Origin: Bradysia coprophila
Taxonomy: Eukaryota; Arthropoda; Insecta; Diptera; Sciaridae
Direction: 5' to 3'
Length of the DNA stretch: 64,000 nt
Assembly (NCBI RefSeq): GCF_014529535.1
Contig: NW_023503941.1
Span: 1,770,645 to 1,834,644 of the forward strand
Numbering within the stretch: the stretch's first letter is position 1; the number at the start of each line of letters is the position of its first letter. Below are positions 34,473-45,323 of the stretch, in pieces. The translations under genes were made by a program, and so were the position numbers. The notes beneath the pieces were generated by a model that worked only from the letters and a program-made list of their open reading frames with translations, searched no databases and had not been told where the DNA came from.

Positions 34473-37400
34473 ATGTCTCAAGTAGACGCAGCGCTTACGG
34501 CGCAAAAATCGATCGGAACCAAGGTTCGATCTAAATTAGCAAGCTACAATTCGTTACCTATTGAAAGGAAAAATTACGAATATGTTAAGCAATTGATTAA
34601 TGAAGCTGAAGAACTTCGGAACGAGTTCAACAATAATAATGAATTTTTGTGCAAAACTCCGTTATTGGACAGCGAACATCAATACTTCAAGGCCAACTAC
34701 TACGACGAAACGATAAAGTATTTCACTGAGTATAAGGCATTGATGCAAAGAACAATCCATGATTTAGAGGAAGCGAATCCAGAGCTAAAAACCGGCAAAA
34801 CTGGAGACCATGTAAACCTGGATAATTTGTTTAAGCATGCAAACGAAAATCCTAAAGATATCAGCAATGCGACTGATACTACCTCAACCAGAATGGGGTT
34901 ATTAATGCAGCGGCTCAATGATTACATAATTGCAGTGCATAAAGCGGAAAGCGAAAATGATATTGATCAAGCCAGAACGTTGGCAAATATCATTAAAAGC
35001 TATTCGAGAATTATAGAAGTGCAGTGCGACATAATTAGCAGTCCAAGCTGTAACATACACGATTTCTTCGATATGACGGATGAAATGACAAGGATTATTG
35101 CGAAGTACGAAGCCTCGAAACCTTCCAATCCAGCTAACTGGCAATCATCGGCGAAATTACCGAAATTAAATGTTCCTCTCTTTTCCGGGGAATACGTCAA
35201 ATATAAATCATTCAAGGAGTTATTCCAACGTATGATTGGCGGGCAGCAGCAATTGGATGACTGCGAAAAATTGGCATACTTGAAAGGGCAATTAAAAGGT
35301 GAACCTTTAAGATTACTTTCAGCGTTACCAATAGAAAATGCCAGTTACGCTATCGCTTGGAAAACGCTCAATGACAGATATGAAAATTGTCACTTGATAA
35401 TGGTGCAGCTAATGAGAAAACTAAAGTCTGGGCCAAAAATGGAAAGATACGTCGTCGAATCAATGAAAAACATCACAGATGAAATCAGTGAATCCATTTC
35501 ATTGATCTCCAACATGGGAATACCTTGGAATGAGGATACTGACATGTTGTTCTACTACATAGTAGAAGAAAGAATCGACAGCATAACTATGGGTCATTTC
35601 CAAAACAAAATTGATGGTCCACCCAAATTGCGTGGTTACAAAGAATTACTGGAATTTTTGAAGCAACGTATCAGCATTTTAACGGTGGAATCTTCAAACG
35701 AAGAGAAAGGCAACAAGAAGCCTGCAAAGAAAATAAGTTTCCGGGAATTTAAAAGCCAGGACACACCTAACCAAAAAACGTCATTGGTCGCCACTCCAAG
35801 CACGTCCCCGAACATCTTTAATGCCAACAAGAAATGTGATTGCAAAGAACCCCACTACATATCGAAATGTCCAGTATTTGCTGCACTAAACCTAAAAGGC
35901 AAAGTGGAGAAATTGAGGAATTGGAAGATGTGCTGGAATTGCCTAGTAAAAGGGCACGAAATACGAGATTGTAAACAAAAAAATAGTTGTACCAAGTGCA
36001 ACAGAAAACACCACACTCTAATGCATTCGGAGAAAATGGCTACGTCATTATTGGGAACAACAACTAAAAATGAGCATCTTGATCATGTGTTCTTAGCAAC
36101 CGCAATAATTAATGTCATTGGGTCAAATGGACAACCGTGTCAAGCCAGAGCATTATTGGACTCTGGTTCCCAAATAAATATCATAACACAGAAGTTATGC
36201 AACAAAATTAAAGCAAAATCAAGCCAATCAAGCTTGAAAATTAATGGAGTAGGATCATCGCAAGTGGAATCAACAAAACGAGCAAGTTTTGTTATTAAAT
36301 CAATGGCATCTGGATTCGAGGCGAATCTAGAAGCGTTCGTCCTAAAGGAGGTCAGCACGTGTCAACCATTGAACGAAGTAAACACAAGCAGATGGAAAAT
36401 TCCAAAAAATATCAACTTAGCTGACCCTAATTTCAACATACCAGCAGCAATTGACATCATCATTGGTGGAGAGCTTTTCTTCAAACTAATTTCCATTGGA
36501 CAAATCGAGATTGGAAAATCCTTACCAGATTTGCAAAATACGGTGTTCGGTTGGGTAGTAACTGGAAAAGTGCTGGGTCTACAACAGCAGGAAGCTTTCG
36601 TGGGAATGGTAAATGAAACTCAGCTCGAGAAACAAATTGAAAAATTCTGGCAATTGGAAGAACGCTACAAGGTCAAGAAACCAATGACTGATCGCGAAGT
36701 AAATTGTGAGGAATATTTCGACAAAACTACTATGAGAGATAGTGACAATGGAAAATTTATTGTGAATTTGCAATTCATAAAAGAACCATCAATGCTGGGC
36801 AATTCGAAAAATATGGCCATAAGGCGATTCCTGTTCTTGGAAAGACGATTCCAAAAGGATCCGGAGCTAAAAGAGGAATACGTTACTTTTCTACGAGAAT
36901 ACGAAAACCTTGGGCACATGGAACAAGTACAGTTGGAAAATATAACTGATGAGAATTATTTCATACCTCATCATGCCGTTAGGAACCCATCCAGCAGCAC
37001 AACGAAATTTAGAGTAGTTTTCGATGGATCGGCAAAAACTACAACGAATATTTCACTGAATGAAATACTGGCTAATGGTCCAATGCTTCAAGACGACTTA
37101 TTTTCCATATTAGTTCGTTTCAGAAAACACGCGATAGTGTTTTCAGCGGACATTACAAAAATGTATCGCCAAGTAGAAGTGACTGAAAGTCACCAAAAAT
37201 GGCAGATGATTATCTGGCGAGAACAACCAGACCAACCATTGGGATTTTATAAACTAAAAACATTGACATATGGGCTAACATGTTCTTCTTATTTGGCAAT
37301 AAAAGCACTTCAAACATTGGCCGAAGAGCACAAGAACGTCTATCCTGAAGCCGCAAAAATAGCAAAATCAGATTTTAACGTTGACGATGTTATGACTGGA

Positions 37401-40400
37401 GCCGAAAATGTGGAACAAGCGCTAGTGCTACAAGAGCAATTAATACAGATGTGCAAAAGTGGACATTTTGAACTACATAAATGGTGCTCCAATCATCCAA
37501 TGTTATTGGAAACAATACCAGCAAAGAAGCGAGAAGTAAGCCTGGAGATCAATGCAGAAAAAACAGAAACGAAGGCATTGGGAGTAAAATGGATTCCCAA
37601 AGACGACATTTTTATGCTTTCGTACGTTCCAAAAGAGCATAACAAAGTCACAAAGCGGACAGTCTTATCGGAACTATCACAATTATTTGACCCACTTGGC
37701 TTCGTAAATCCGGTAGTCGTGATGGCAAAAATATTCTTGCAAGAGATATGCAAATTAAAATTGCAATGGGATGCAGCAGTACCAATGCACATGAATAGCA
37801 AATGGGAGCAGTATCGAAACCAACTAAAAAAGTTAAATAAGGTGAAACTACCCAGGCGCATATTGGTGGATAATCCGTCAGATATACAACTGCATTTATT
37901 TTCGGACGCAAGTGAAAAAGCATATGGAAGTGTTGCTTATCTACGGTCGGTAAATTCAGACGGAGAACGGCTAGTCAGCTTGGTCTGTTCTAAAAGCAGA
38001 GTTGCCCCGATAGTGCAAACAACATTGCCAAGGCTGGAATTGTGTGCAGCGCTACTAAACGTGGAATTAGCAAAAAAGGTTGAGCAAACGATGCAACTGA
38101 ATATATCTAGCACTACTTACTGGACGGACTCGGAAGTTGTCTTATCATGGGTGTTATCAGATGGAACCTACCGCACATTTGTAGCCAACAGAGTAGCTGA
38201 AATAAAAAGGAAAACTCAGCCGGAAAATTGGAGATATATCAATACGAAGTCTAACCCAGCAGATTTAGTGTCACGTGGAATGACACCTGAAAAACTGTTG
38301 GAATCCAAGCTATGGTGGGAAGGACCACAATTCTTAAATCAAGAAAAAGAAGATTGGCCAGAAATGAAAGCCTCATTCATCAGAGAAATCACTGAAGAAA
38401 AGCAAATTAAAACGGTGCTAACAGCTTCAGTACCAGAAGCCAATTTCATAGACAGGATCAATCATAGAAATTCTATTCGAGTCCTTCAACGAATTGTGGC
38501 GTACGCGCTGAGAATGCTGAGAAAAAACAATGGCGAACGAGAGCAATCAAATGAAACATTGTCGATAACGGAATTAAAAGCAGCGATGCGCGTAATACTC
38601 AAACACGTCCAAAAAACCTGTTTTGCTGAAGAATTGGATTTGCTAAGCAAAGGAAAACATTTGAAAAGTCGATTTTCTAACTTTTCACCAATCTTAGACG
38701 CAGACGGTCTAATACGAGTCGGTGGAAGATTACGAACAGCCGAAATTTCATTCGATCAGCGACATCCAGTATTACTACCAAGGAAACATTATGTGACAAG
38801 ATTAATATTGGAGCAGCTACATCGTGAAAATATGCACGCCGGACCACAAGCACTCTTAGCGATAGCTAGGCAAAAATACTGGCCAGAGCAAGGCAAGCAA
38901 TTGGCGCAAGAGGTCGTGAAAAATTGTGTCCTCTGTGTAAAATCGAAGCCAAAAATGATGGAGCAAATCATGGGAGATCTGCCTAAATCTAGGACAACTA
39001 TAGCACGAGCGTTCTACAACGTAAGCGTAGATTTCGCAGGACCGGTTGAAATTCATAGCACCATTCGTGGAAAACGAGTAACTAAAGGATATATTTGCAT
39101 CTTTGTGTGCTTCACGACAAAAGCAGTTCATATGGAAGCCGCAATAGACTTGTCCATAGACGGGTTCATTTGTTGTTTGAAACGATTTGTCGCACGAAGG
39201 GGATTACCAAACGCAATCGTGTCAGACAATGCTACTAACTTCAAAGGAACTCATAACCAGCTGATGGAGCTAAAAAATGTGTTTTCGGACACAGAAAACC
39301 AGAAAAAATTGTACGAATATTGTCAGGATCATCAAATTGAATGGAAATTTTGTCCGGCAAGAAGTCCACATTTTAACGGATTAGCAGAAGCTGCTGTCAA
39401 ATCAGCTAAGTGGCATTTGCGAAAAATGTTACATTCTGCCAGACTCACTTATGATCAACTGGGAACAATCACAGCCGAAATTGAAGCAATTCTGAATTCC
39501 AGGCCGTTAACACCGATGTCCAACAATCCCGACGATTTACAGCCATTAACAGCTGGGCATTTCTTAATTGGAGGACCACTGACAGGTCTAGAGGACCGAA
39601 ACATCTCAAATGGCCCCAAAACAAAAATTTGGTACAAAATGATGGAAATGCGAAAGGAATTTTGGCGGCGATGGTCCACGGAATACTTGGCGGAATTACA
39701 AAGCAAGGCCAAATGGAGGCAGGAATGCAACAACATTAAAGTTGGAACATTAGTCATCTTAAAAGAAGATAACATGGCTCCATTAAAATGGCGAATGGGC
39801 AGAGTCACAAAGGTTTTTTGTGATGAAAATGGTAAAGTACGAGTTGTCGAATTAATAACCAGTGTGGTCAGAATTCCGGACATAGCTACCAACAAAAAAC
39901 GAATAGCAAACATGACCGCTTCAACCCATTTGGTACGAAGAGCAATACATCGTATTTGTCCATTGCCAATTGAGGTTAATGACGAGCCAGATACGTTAGC
40001 TTCCTCGAGCCAGCACATACAAAATCCAGCTCAACCTAGCGTCATACCATCTATCGAGGAATCTAAGGAAACAACTGAGCAGTCTTCCGAAATAGAAGTT
40101 GCTAATGCAGAGACTACTATTGAGGAAGTTTCTGCAATCGCTAAACCACAGGGCAAATTATTGAGAGTGTCAAATGGTCGGGAGCCTCCAGTAATCGGCA
40201 AGCAGCCAGAAGAGCCGATTGCGCGAAGAACCAGATCAAAAATCAAAACCACAATATGTTCAGTGGCAACTGTAGCATTCGTCTTTCTCGCTTTCCTTGG
40301 CAGAGCAAAGGCTGAACAGTGCCAATACAAATCATTCGATCATAATCAAGGACTGTATTTCGAACCAGTGGGCAGAATGGCTTTAACTCATGATAAATGG

Positions 40401-42095
40401 AACATCATATGCGTACTAAGTCTAGATCAACTATGGTCACAGGCATCCGAAATAACAACTATGTTGGACCAGTTGGACACCATTTGCAGCAAGATAAAAC
40501 CCCCGAAGCTTTGCAATATCACACGAAAGCAATTTCGACAGCAAGTGAAAATATTGGAAGAACAAAGTGAGTTGATTAGACAGTTTTCTCATCAGCGCAG
40601 GATGAGAAAACGGCGGGCTGGGTCCAATAGTGATATACAATTATCACTATCAGAAAAAGTGAATAAACGAAGCAAACGAGGCTGGGTAAATATTTTCGGA
40701 AGTGCTTTGAAACTAACTACTGGAGTTATGGACCATGATGACAGTGAATTGATCCAGAAGCAAGTCGAATATTTGAACGGAACTTATCAAAATGCAATGA
40801 AGTTAATTGCTGATCAGACAACAATTCAAGACATAACACAAAATATAATCAAGCGTGATGAAATGAATGTGTCAAAGCAATACACAATAGTTCACAACGA
40901 AGTGTTGGAATTAAGGAACGTTACAATAGAAAATTCGCATTTTGATTCACTATCAATTCAAGCCTTGTCGCTAATTGAAAACCATCGCGAAAGAATTAAT
41001 GCTATTATTGACGTAATTACTCAAGTTCGTCATGGACATATTTCAACCATACTGATTACCCCACAACAGTTGATGCAACATTTGGAAAAAATGTCAGGCG
41101 AAATCAAAAGAAATTTGATGATACCTGGAAATGATGTACAAACTAATTTGGTACATTTGTATAGCATAATGAATGCGGAAGTAAGCATGGGCAAACGAAA
41201 TCTCATCATAAAATTAACAATTCCATTGATTGAAAGAGAATTTTATGACATGCACCATATAATACCAGTTCCTTTTCGAAATGACAAAAATGCAATGCGC
41301 ATTATCCACACAACGGCGCAATATATTTGCATTAATAATCGTCAAGACAAATATTATATGATTTCTCATAATGAGAATGCAGCATGCAAGGCGTTTGTTG
41401 ACAACATTATTATATGCGAGCAAAAACATATGCTGTATAATATCTACAATGGTTCAGCGGAATGTGAAATGGCTATATTTACCCACACGACAAAGGCTAT
41501 TTCTCCAAGATGTGCATTAATTCCAGTGCTTGGAGATCAAATATGGTCTAAGCTGCATACGCCAAATACGTTCTTGTTTACAACAAAAACCAGGACAACC
41601 TTCAATATCATATGCGGTAATAAAGCGACAACGTGTTACGCGGAAGGAGCGGGCATTGTTCGATTGGATCCTCAATGTGTACTACAAGCAGCGAACTACG
41701 AAATTACTTCGGAAAATGATGTTGATTACGGAGAACTTCATATTGTCATCCCTAAGCTAAATATTTCCGATATTCTAATCGAAATAAAACCAAATTCATC
41801 AAACGAACCTACACATGAAACAATGCAATTGGACGAACAGATGGCGATATTGGAAAAGGCAATTCACAATCAGAAACAACAAATGCAGACATTCCCTACT
41901 ATCAGCGTCCATGACATTCACCACTACACAATGGTATATGTTATTGTAATTTTGCTTATTGTTTTCATTAGTCTATTTATTTACTGGATGCTCAAAGTAA
42001 GAAAACAGCAAAGTTTCACAATAGAAACAGTTCCAGTGACTAATATAGAGAAAATTCCAAAAGACGAATCATTAAATGTCACTTTTAGTGCATAG
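34473..42095 (+). CDS. BEL/Pao gag-pol-env-like polyprotein, 2540 residues
   Basis: One uninterrupted frame. Gag (1 to about 550) has a DUF1759-like core (LPKLNVPLFSGEY) and a CCHC knuckle, CWNCLVKGHEIRDC at 487-500. Aspartic protease: LLDSGSQ with D563. RT: QVEVT and the catalytic box at 968-972, which reads FNVDD rather than the usual FYVDD. RNase H residues are D1145, E1189, D1219 and D1264. Integrase has H1450/H1455/C1485/C1488 and D1520, D1585, E1639, followed by a DUF5641-like tail. An envelope-like part starts with a signal-like stretch at about 1926-1947. It has a furin-type RSKR at 2066-2069 directly before GWVNIFG, and ends with a membrane anchor at about 2488-2508 and a short tail. 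The RSKR-GWxNxxG layout resembles baculovirus F and errantivirus envelopes. Roo-lineage BEL elements are known to carry env-like regions. Whether the particle is infectious cannot be judged. Confidence 0.96.
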   Translation: MSQVDAALTAQKSIGTKVRSKLASYNSLPIERKNYEYVKQLINEAEELRNEFNNNNEFLCKTPLLDSEHQYFKANYYDETIKYFTEYKALMQRTIHDLEEANPELKTGKTGDHVNLDNLFKHANENPKDISNATDTTSTRMGLLMQRLNDYIIAVHKAESENDIDQARTLANIIKSYSRIIEVQCDIISSPSCNIHDFFDMTDEMTRIIAKYEASKPSNPANWQSSAKLPKLNVPLFSGEYVKYKSFKELFQRMIGGQQQLDDCEKLAYLKGQLKGEPLRLLSALPIENASYAIAWKTLNDRYENCHLIMVQLMRKLKSGPKMERYVVESMKNITDEISESISLISNMGIPWNEDTDMLFYYIVEERIDSITMGHFQNKIDGPPKLRGYKELLEFLKQRISILTVESSNEEKGNKKPAKKISFREFKSQDTPNQKTSLVATPSTSPNIFNANKKCDCKEPHYISKCPVFAALNLKGKVEKLRNWKMCWNCLVKGHEIRDCKQKNSCTKCNRKHHTLMHSEKMATSLLGTTTKNEHLDHVFLATAIINVIGSNGQPCQARALLDSGSQINIITQKLCNKIKAKSSQSSLKINGVGSSQVESTKRASFVIKSMASGFEANLEAFVLKEVSTCQPLNEVNTSRWKIPKNINLADPNFNIPAAIDIIIGGELFFKLISIGQIEIGKSLPDLQNTVFGWVVTGKVLGLQQQEAFVGMVNETQLEKQIEKFWQLEERYKVKKPMTDREVNCEEYFDKTTMRDSDNGKFIVNLQFIKEPSMLGNSKNMAIRRFLFLERRFQKDPELKEEYVTFLREYENLGHMEQVQLENITDENYFIPHHAVRNPSSSTTKFRVVFDGSAKTTTNISLNEILANGPMLQDDLFSILVRFRKHAIVFSADITKMYRQVEVTESHQKWQMIIWREQPDQPLGFYKLKTLTYGLTCSSYLAIKALQTLAEEHKNVYPEAAKIAKSDFNVDDVMTGAENVEQALVLQEQLIQMCKSGHFELHKWCSNHPMLLETIPAKKREVSLEINAEKTETKALGVKWIPKDDIFMLSYVPKEHNKVTKRTVLSELSQLFDPLGFVNPVVVMAKIFLQEICKLKLQWDAAVPMHMNSKWEQYRNQLKKLNKVKLPRRILVDNPSDIQLHLFSDASEKAYGSVAYLRSVNSDGERLVSLVCSKSRVAPIVQTTLPRLELCAALLNVELAKKVEQTMQLNISSTTYWTDSEVVLSWVLSDGTYRTFVANRVAEIKRKTQPENWRYINTKSNPADLVSRGMTPEKLLESKLWWEGPQFLNQEKEDWPEMKASFIREITEEKQIKTVLTASVPEANFIDRINHRNSIRVLQRIVAYALRMLRKNNGEREQSNETLSITELKAAMRVILKHVQKTCFAEELDLLSKGKHLKSRFSNFSPILDADGLIRVGGRLRTAEISFDQRHPVLLPRKHYVTRLILEQLHRENMHAGPQALLAIARQKYWPEQGKQLAQEVVKNCVLCVKSKPKMMEQIMGDLPKSRTTIARAFYNVSVDFAGPVEIHSTIRGKRVTKGYICIFVCFTTKAVHMEAAIDLSIDGFICCLKRFVARRGLPNAIVSDNATNFKGTHNQLMELKNVFSDTENQKKLYEYCQDHQIEWKFCPARSPHFNGLAEAAVKSAKWHLRKMLHSARLTYDQLGTITAEIEAILNSRPLTPMSNNPDDLQPLTAGHFLIGGPLTGLEDRNISNGPKTKIWYKMMEMRKEFWRRWSTEYLAELQSKAKWRQECNNIKVGTLVILKEDNMAPLKWRMGRVTKVFCDENGKVRVVELITSVVRIPDIATNKKRIANMTASTHLVRRAIHRICPLPIEVNDEPDTLASSSQHIQNPAQPSVIPSIEESKETTEQSSEIEVANAETTIEEVSAIAKPQGKLLRVSNGREPPVIGKQPEEPIARRTRSKIKTTICSVATVAFVFLAFLGRAKAEQCQYKSFDHNQGLYFEPVGRMALTHDKWNIICVLSLDQLWSQASEITTMLDQLDTICSKIKPPKLCNITRKQFRQQVKILEEQSELIRQFSHQRRMRKRRAGSNSDIQLSLSEKVNKRSKRGWVNIFGSALKLTTGVMDHDDSELIQKQVEYLNGTYQNAMKLIADQTTIQDITQNIIKRDEMNVSKQYTIVHNEVLELRNVTIENSHFDSLSIQALSLIENHRERINAIIDVITQVRHGHISTILITPQQLMQHLEKMSGEIKRNLMIPGNDVQTNLVHLYSIMNAEVSMGKRNLIIKLTIPLIEREFYDMHHIIPVPFRNDKNAMRIIHTTAQYICINNRQDKYYMISHNENAACKAFVDNIIICEQKHMLYNIYNGSAECEMAIFTHTTKAISPRCALIPVLGDQIWSKLHTPNTFLFTTKTRTTFNIICGNKATTCYAEGAGIVRLDPQCVLQAANYEITSENDVDYGELHIVIPKLNISDILIEIKPNSSNEPTHETMQLDEQMAILEKAIHNQKQQMQTFPTISVHDIHHYTMVYVIVILLIVFISLFIYWMLKVRKQQSFTIETVPVTNIEKIPKDESLNVTFSA

Positions 42096-42299
42096 TCATA
42101 TGTATGTTGTGGATAACTGACCTAAATTTTATTTTTTGAATTAACTACTAACTATGTGCATTTGTGTGCATTTCTTAAGGAAACTTTTGTTGTTTTCATT
42201 GCATTGTATACGTATGTATTAATTACTTGAAAGGCAGCTTATGATTTTTCCATTGTGTGTACTTGCCTATTTAAATTTTTCATGCTAAAAAATTGAAAA

Positions 42300-42417
42300 T
42301 TTGAGTGGAAATAGAATACGCAACGGTCAGGAGCAAGTTAATTCTTACATCTTATTGTAATCCTAGAATAAATCCTAGAACTTATTTGTTGAATTAAATA
42401 TTCAACGGTCGGGAGTA
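42300..42417 (+). promoter_or_regulatory. Polypurine tract region, with an upstream look-alike
   Basis: CAACGGTCGGGAGTA sits directly before the 3' LTR TGTTAATGCTT. About 83 bp upstream (42331 on) a similar block reads CAACGGTCAGGAGCA followed by AGTTAATTCTT, as if an older priming site and LTR start were duplicated and decayed. Confidence 0.5.
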
Positions 42418-43225
42418 TGTTAATGCTTGCAATGATAATGATATAAAATTATGTAAAATTTCTATTCAATTAGATCACATATAATAATTACAATATGCGC
42501 GCGCATCTTCATGCTCGCGCATGCGCAATGCATTAACAGTTCAGTCGATAGAATTGTTATACTTGAATCATATACGCGACATTATGAACAATTATATGCG
42601 CGAATGTAAACATTGCAATCATTAACGTGTAATATGAGATGCATTAAGCGAAATATGTGGTAAAAAGATGTTAAATGATTTATGGTATTCATTTCTTGGA
42701 AATGTTTATAATTAATTGTCTTTTTTGGAAACATTTATTCCGGATAGTTTTCGGTATAAATGTATTAACCAAATTATGGAAAAGGATGAACGTCACATCC
42801 GGTGCATTGCTTTATTACTATGTGAATCAAGCGTTAAAATACTTCCCACGATAATTATAAGTGATTGTAATTATAACAATAAGTTCTTTGTTTAGAATTA
42901 GTATAAATACTGTATCCATTCAATGGATAAGATCAGAGTTTGAGAAGTATTCAAACAGGAGAGTTTGAGAAGTATTCAAACAGGAGAGTTTGAGAAGTAT
43001 TCAAACAGGAGAGTTTGAGAAGTATTCAAACAGGAGAGTTTGAGAAGTATTCAAACAGGAGAGTTTGAGAAGTATTCAAACAGGAGAGTTTGAGAAGTAT
43101 TCAAACAGGAGAGTTCTTGTAAAAGAATCAGTTAATAAAGTAAAGTTTATAATTAAAATAAAACATCTTAGTCTTTTTATTCGATAAAAGGATAACCGTA
43201 GGAAAAAGCTCCTACGGGTTAAACA
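42418..43225 (+). repeat. 3' LTR, 808 bp, seven 25-bp units
   Basis: Identical by eye to the 5' LTR except for four extra 25-bp units (seven against three), which exactly account for the 100-bp length difference. The units run from about 42934 to 43111. AATAAA is at 43134-43139. Confidence 0.96.
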
Positions 43226-43380
43226 CCGTTATATAGCTCAATATAGCTGTATATATTTATAAATAGATATCCATATTTGGGATGCTTGAAACACCCCACA
43301 CACATAACCAATCACTTCCCACTGATCAGTAACTTTGTAAGTATCATTTTCACCGATTTCTATTGTTTTTACAAAAATCC

Positions 43381-43404
43381 AAAATGGCGGCCGACGGCCA
43401 TTTT
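43381..43404. other. Palindromic GCCATTTT pair (YY1/Pho-like words)
   Basis: AAAATGGCGGCC is followed by its complement GGCCATTTT around a short centre. Variants occur at 44396-44422 and 46071-46099. The half-site matches the YY1/Pleiohomeotic core GCCAT; binding is inference. Confidence 0.45.
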
Positions 43405-43940
43405 GTTAGGAGGTGGAAATTAGTACGGCTGCTTTACATTCGTTAGTATCTTTCAAACAAAAAACGAGCCATCAGAACAGTCGGAGCGTTTGCTGCGACT
43501 GAGCCCCGTACAAACCCGTATATCTATTGCGTACGTGACCCTAGTGCGTCTGTCACCCTACTTTGACCGTAAGCCTATTGCGCCGGTTAATGCAGTTAAA
43601 GTAAAATTATTATGTAATGTGTACATCTTAGAAATTGCGCATAGCGCAATTACGAAGCCCCGTACGACGTTCCTTTCAAATAAAACAAAAATTTCAAATA
43701 GCCCTAAAATTTTAATATATTGAGTATAAATACACATAGGGCCTAGTATCGGCCTCAGTCCGAGGATCCAATTTTTTTTTTCAACTACATTCTATTCGGC
43801 CTTTGATTACCTTCCAAATGAAACAAAAAATACGAAAAACGGATGAAATTTGCTCGAGTTATATGTAAAATACACATAGGGCCCTAGTAGCTTTTCACTT
43901 CTAAGGCCCTAACTCACGGTCCTCTCACCCGATTTTAAAA

Positions 43941-45155
43941 CATAGCTAACGTCGACCCGTACGAAACACCTATTCGTATCAAAAGCCTTTAATGTGAAAC
44001 TCTTCATTTCTCTTACTTCATTTTCTTCTCTGCTGAAAAACTATTCTCCCTTTAAAATCACTTACATTATCCACTCTTTGCCTTGTTATCATATACAACT
44101 AAATTGCCGGAGGCAATATAGACAGCCCCGTACGAAGACAAATTTCATAAATTCCTATTTAAACAGCTATATACCGCTATATTTAACTATATTTCACTGT
44201 AAATAAACATTTCACAGAGGAATATGCTATTATATAGCTCTATATGCCTGTATATAGCTCAATATAGCTGTATATAGGTATATATAGATGTCCGTATATG
44301 GAATCCCTGAAACCCCACACACATAACAAATTATTTCCATGTTAACAGAAACACTCTAAGTATCATTTTTCCCACTTTATATCGTTTTACTAAAATCCAA
44401 TATGGCCGCCGGCAGCCATTTTGTTAGGAGGAAATAGTACCGACGCTTTACATTCGTTAATACCTTTCAAACAAAAAAAAATTCATGAAATTCGGTCAAA
44501 ATTTACTCGAGATATTGTCAAAATACACCACGTTCACTGTACGGCCGAGTAGCCAGATAAGAGCTCACTCCAAGAGACCTAGCTCACGCTCCGGAGAACA
44601 TAATTTCATAAAAAAATTTTCCCTGATTGGTACGGTCAATACCTATCTAATAAAGCTAAAACAGACGAAAAATGTTGAAATGTGGCCGACCTACAAGCAA
44701 AAACTGCTTGCCGCCCTGTGCCTGTTTCACACCAAGGGGTCTAACTCACGAGTTGGTCATCCGATTTCCATAAACTTTTTTTTTGTCGATCGGTATTGTA
44801 AATACCTTTTATTTGACGTATCACTTACAAGTTTAACGTTTAAATGTCCGGAGATATCTTCGAAAAACCGTAGAGCACTTATTGGGCCACAGCTCGGGAG
44901 GGGTCGATCCAAAATCACTCATCTTCGAACTTAGCCTGTCTTTTGACATTACCAAACGGGAAAAAAAAGAATTTTCAAAATCGGATGCGTTTTACTCAAG
45001 TTATCGTGCAGACAGACAGACGGACATTTTTTTTTTCGCGGATTTGACATCTCTAGACAACCACAATAGGTTTCCCCTTACTCAGGGAGTCCAATTCGAC
45101 GTGTTACAAACGTATGCGTAAACCTATAAGACCCCAGTACTTCGTACGGGTCTAA
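43941..45155 (+). mobile_element. 1.2 kb insert X, forward copy
   Basis: It starts CATAGCTAACGTCGACCCG and ends CGTACGGGTCTAA, with GACCCGTACGA inverted at both ends. It interrupts the repeat between CCCGATTTTAAAA and AAAACTTTTTT. The interior holds a diverged copy of the TATAGCTC module and (ACAG)n/(ACGG)n words near 45005. Frames inside are not protein-like. Confidence 0.75.
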
Positions 45156-45323
45156 AAACTTTTTTTTCCTGGATTGGTATTGACAATACCTATCATTTGC
45201 CGTGTCATTTACATTTCCATCGTTTATTTTGCCATAAATATCACCAAAAGACCTTAAATCACTTAGGTGGCCCTAACTCACGAAGGGCCGACCCGAATAT
45301 GCCCATCTTCGAACTTAGCCTCA

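Larger units (their letters stand above)
33166..43225 (+). mobile_element. Full-length BEL/Pao LTR retrotransposon (endogenous-retrovirus-like)
   Basis: The 10,060-bp element is bounded by TGTTAATGC...GGTTAAACA LTRs and a perfect 5-bp duplication CCGTT (33161-33165 and 43226-43230), the size usual for BEL/Pao. The order is LTR, primer-binding site, 0.6 kb structured leader, one 2540-codon frame (gag, protease, RT, RNase H, integrase, envelope-like) and LTR. Outside a 25-bp repeat, I see no difference between the two LTRs over about 700 bp, so the insertion is very recent. The target is a GTACG modular repeat. Confidence 0.97.

Noticed and set aside
34700-41429. Numerous minus-strand frames under the BEL polyprotein
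   Set aside because: Shadows of the 2540-codon plus-strand frame.
42934-43111. 25-bp direct repeats considered as a CRISPR-like array
   Set aside because: Units are contiguous with no spacers, the context is an LTR, and the genome is eukaryotic.
44485-44934. 149-codon frame with a mirrored version at 45553-46003
   Set aside because: Both come from the two inverted copies of insert X; composition and lack of family features argue against coding.
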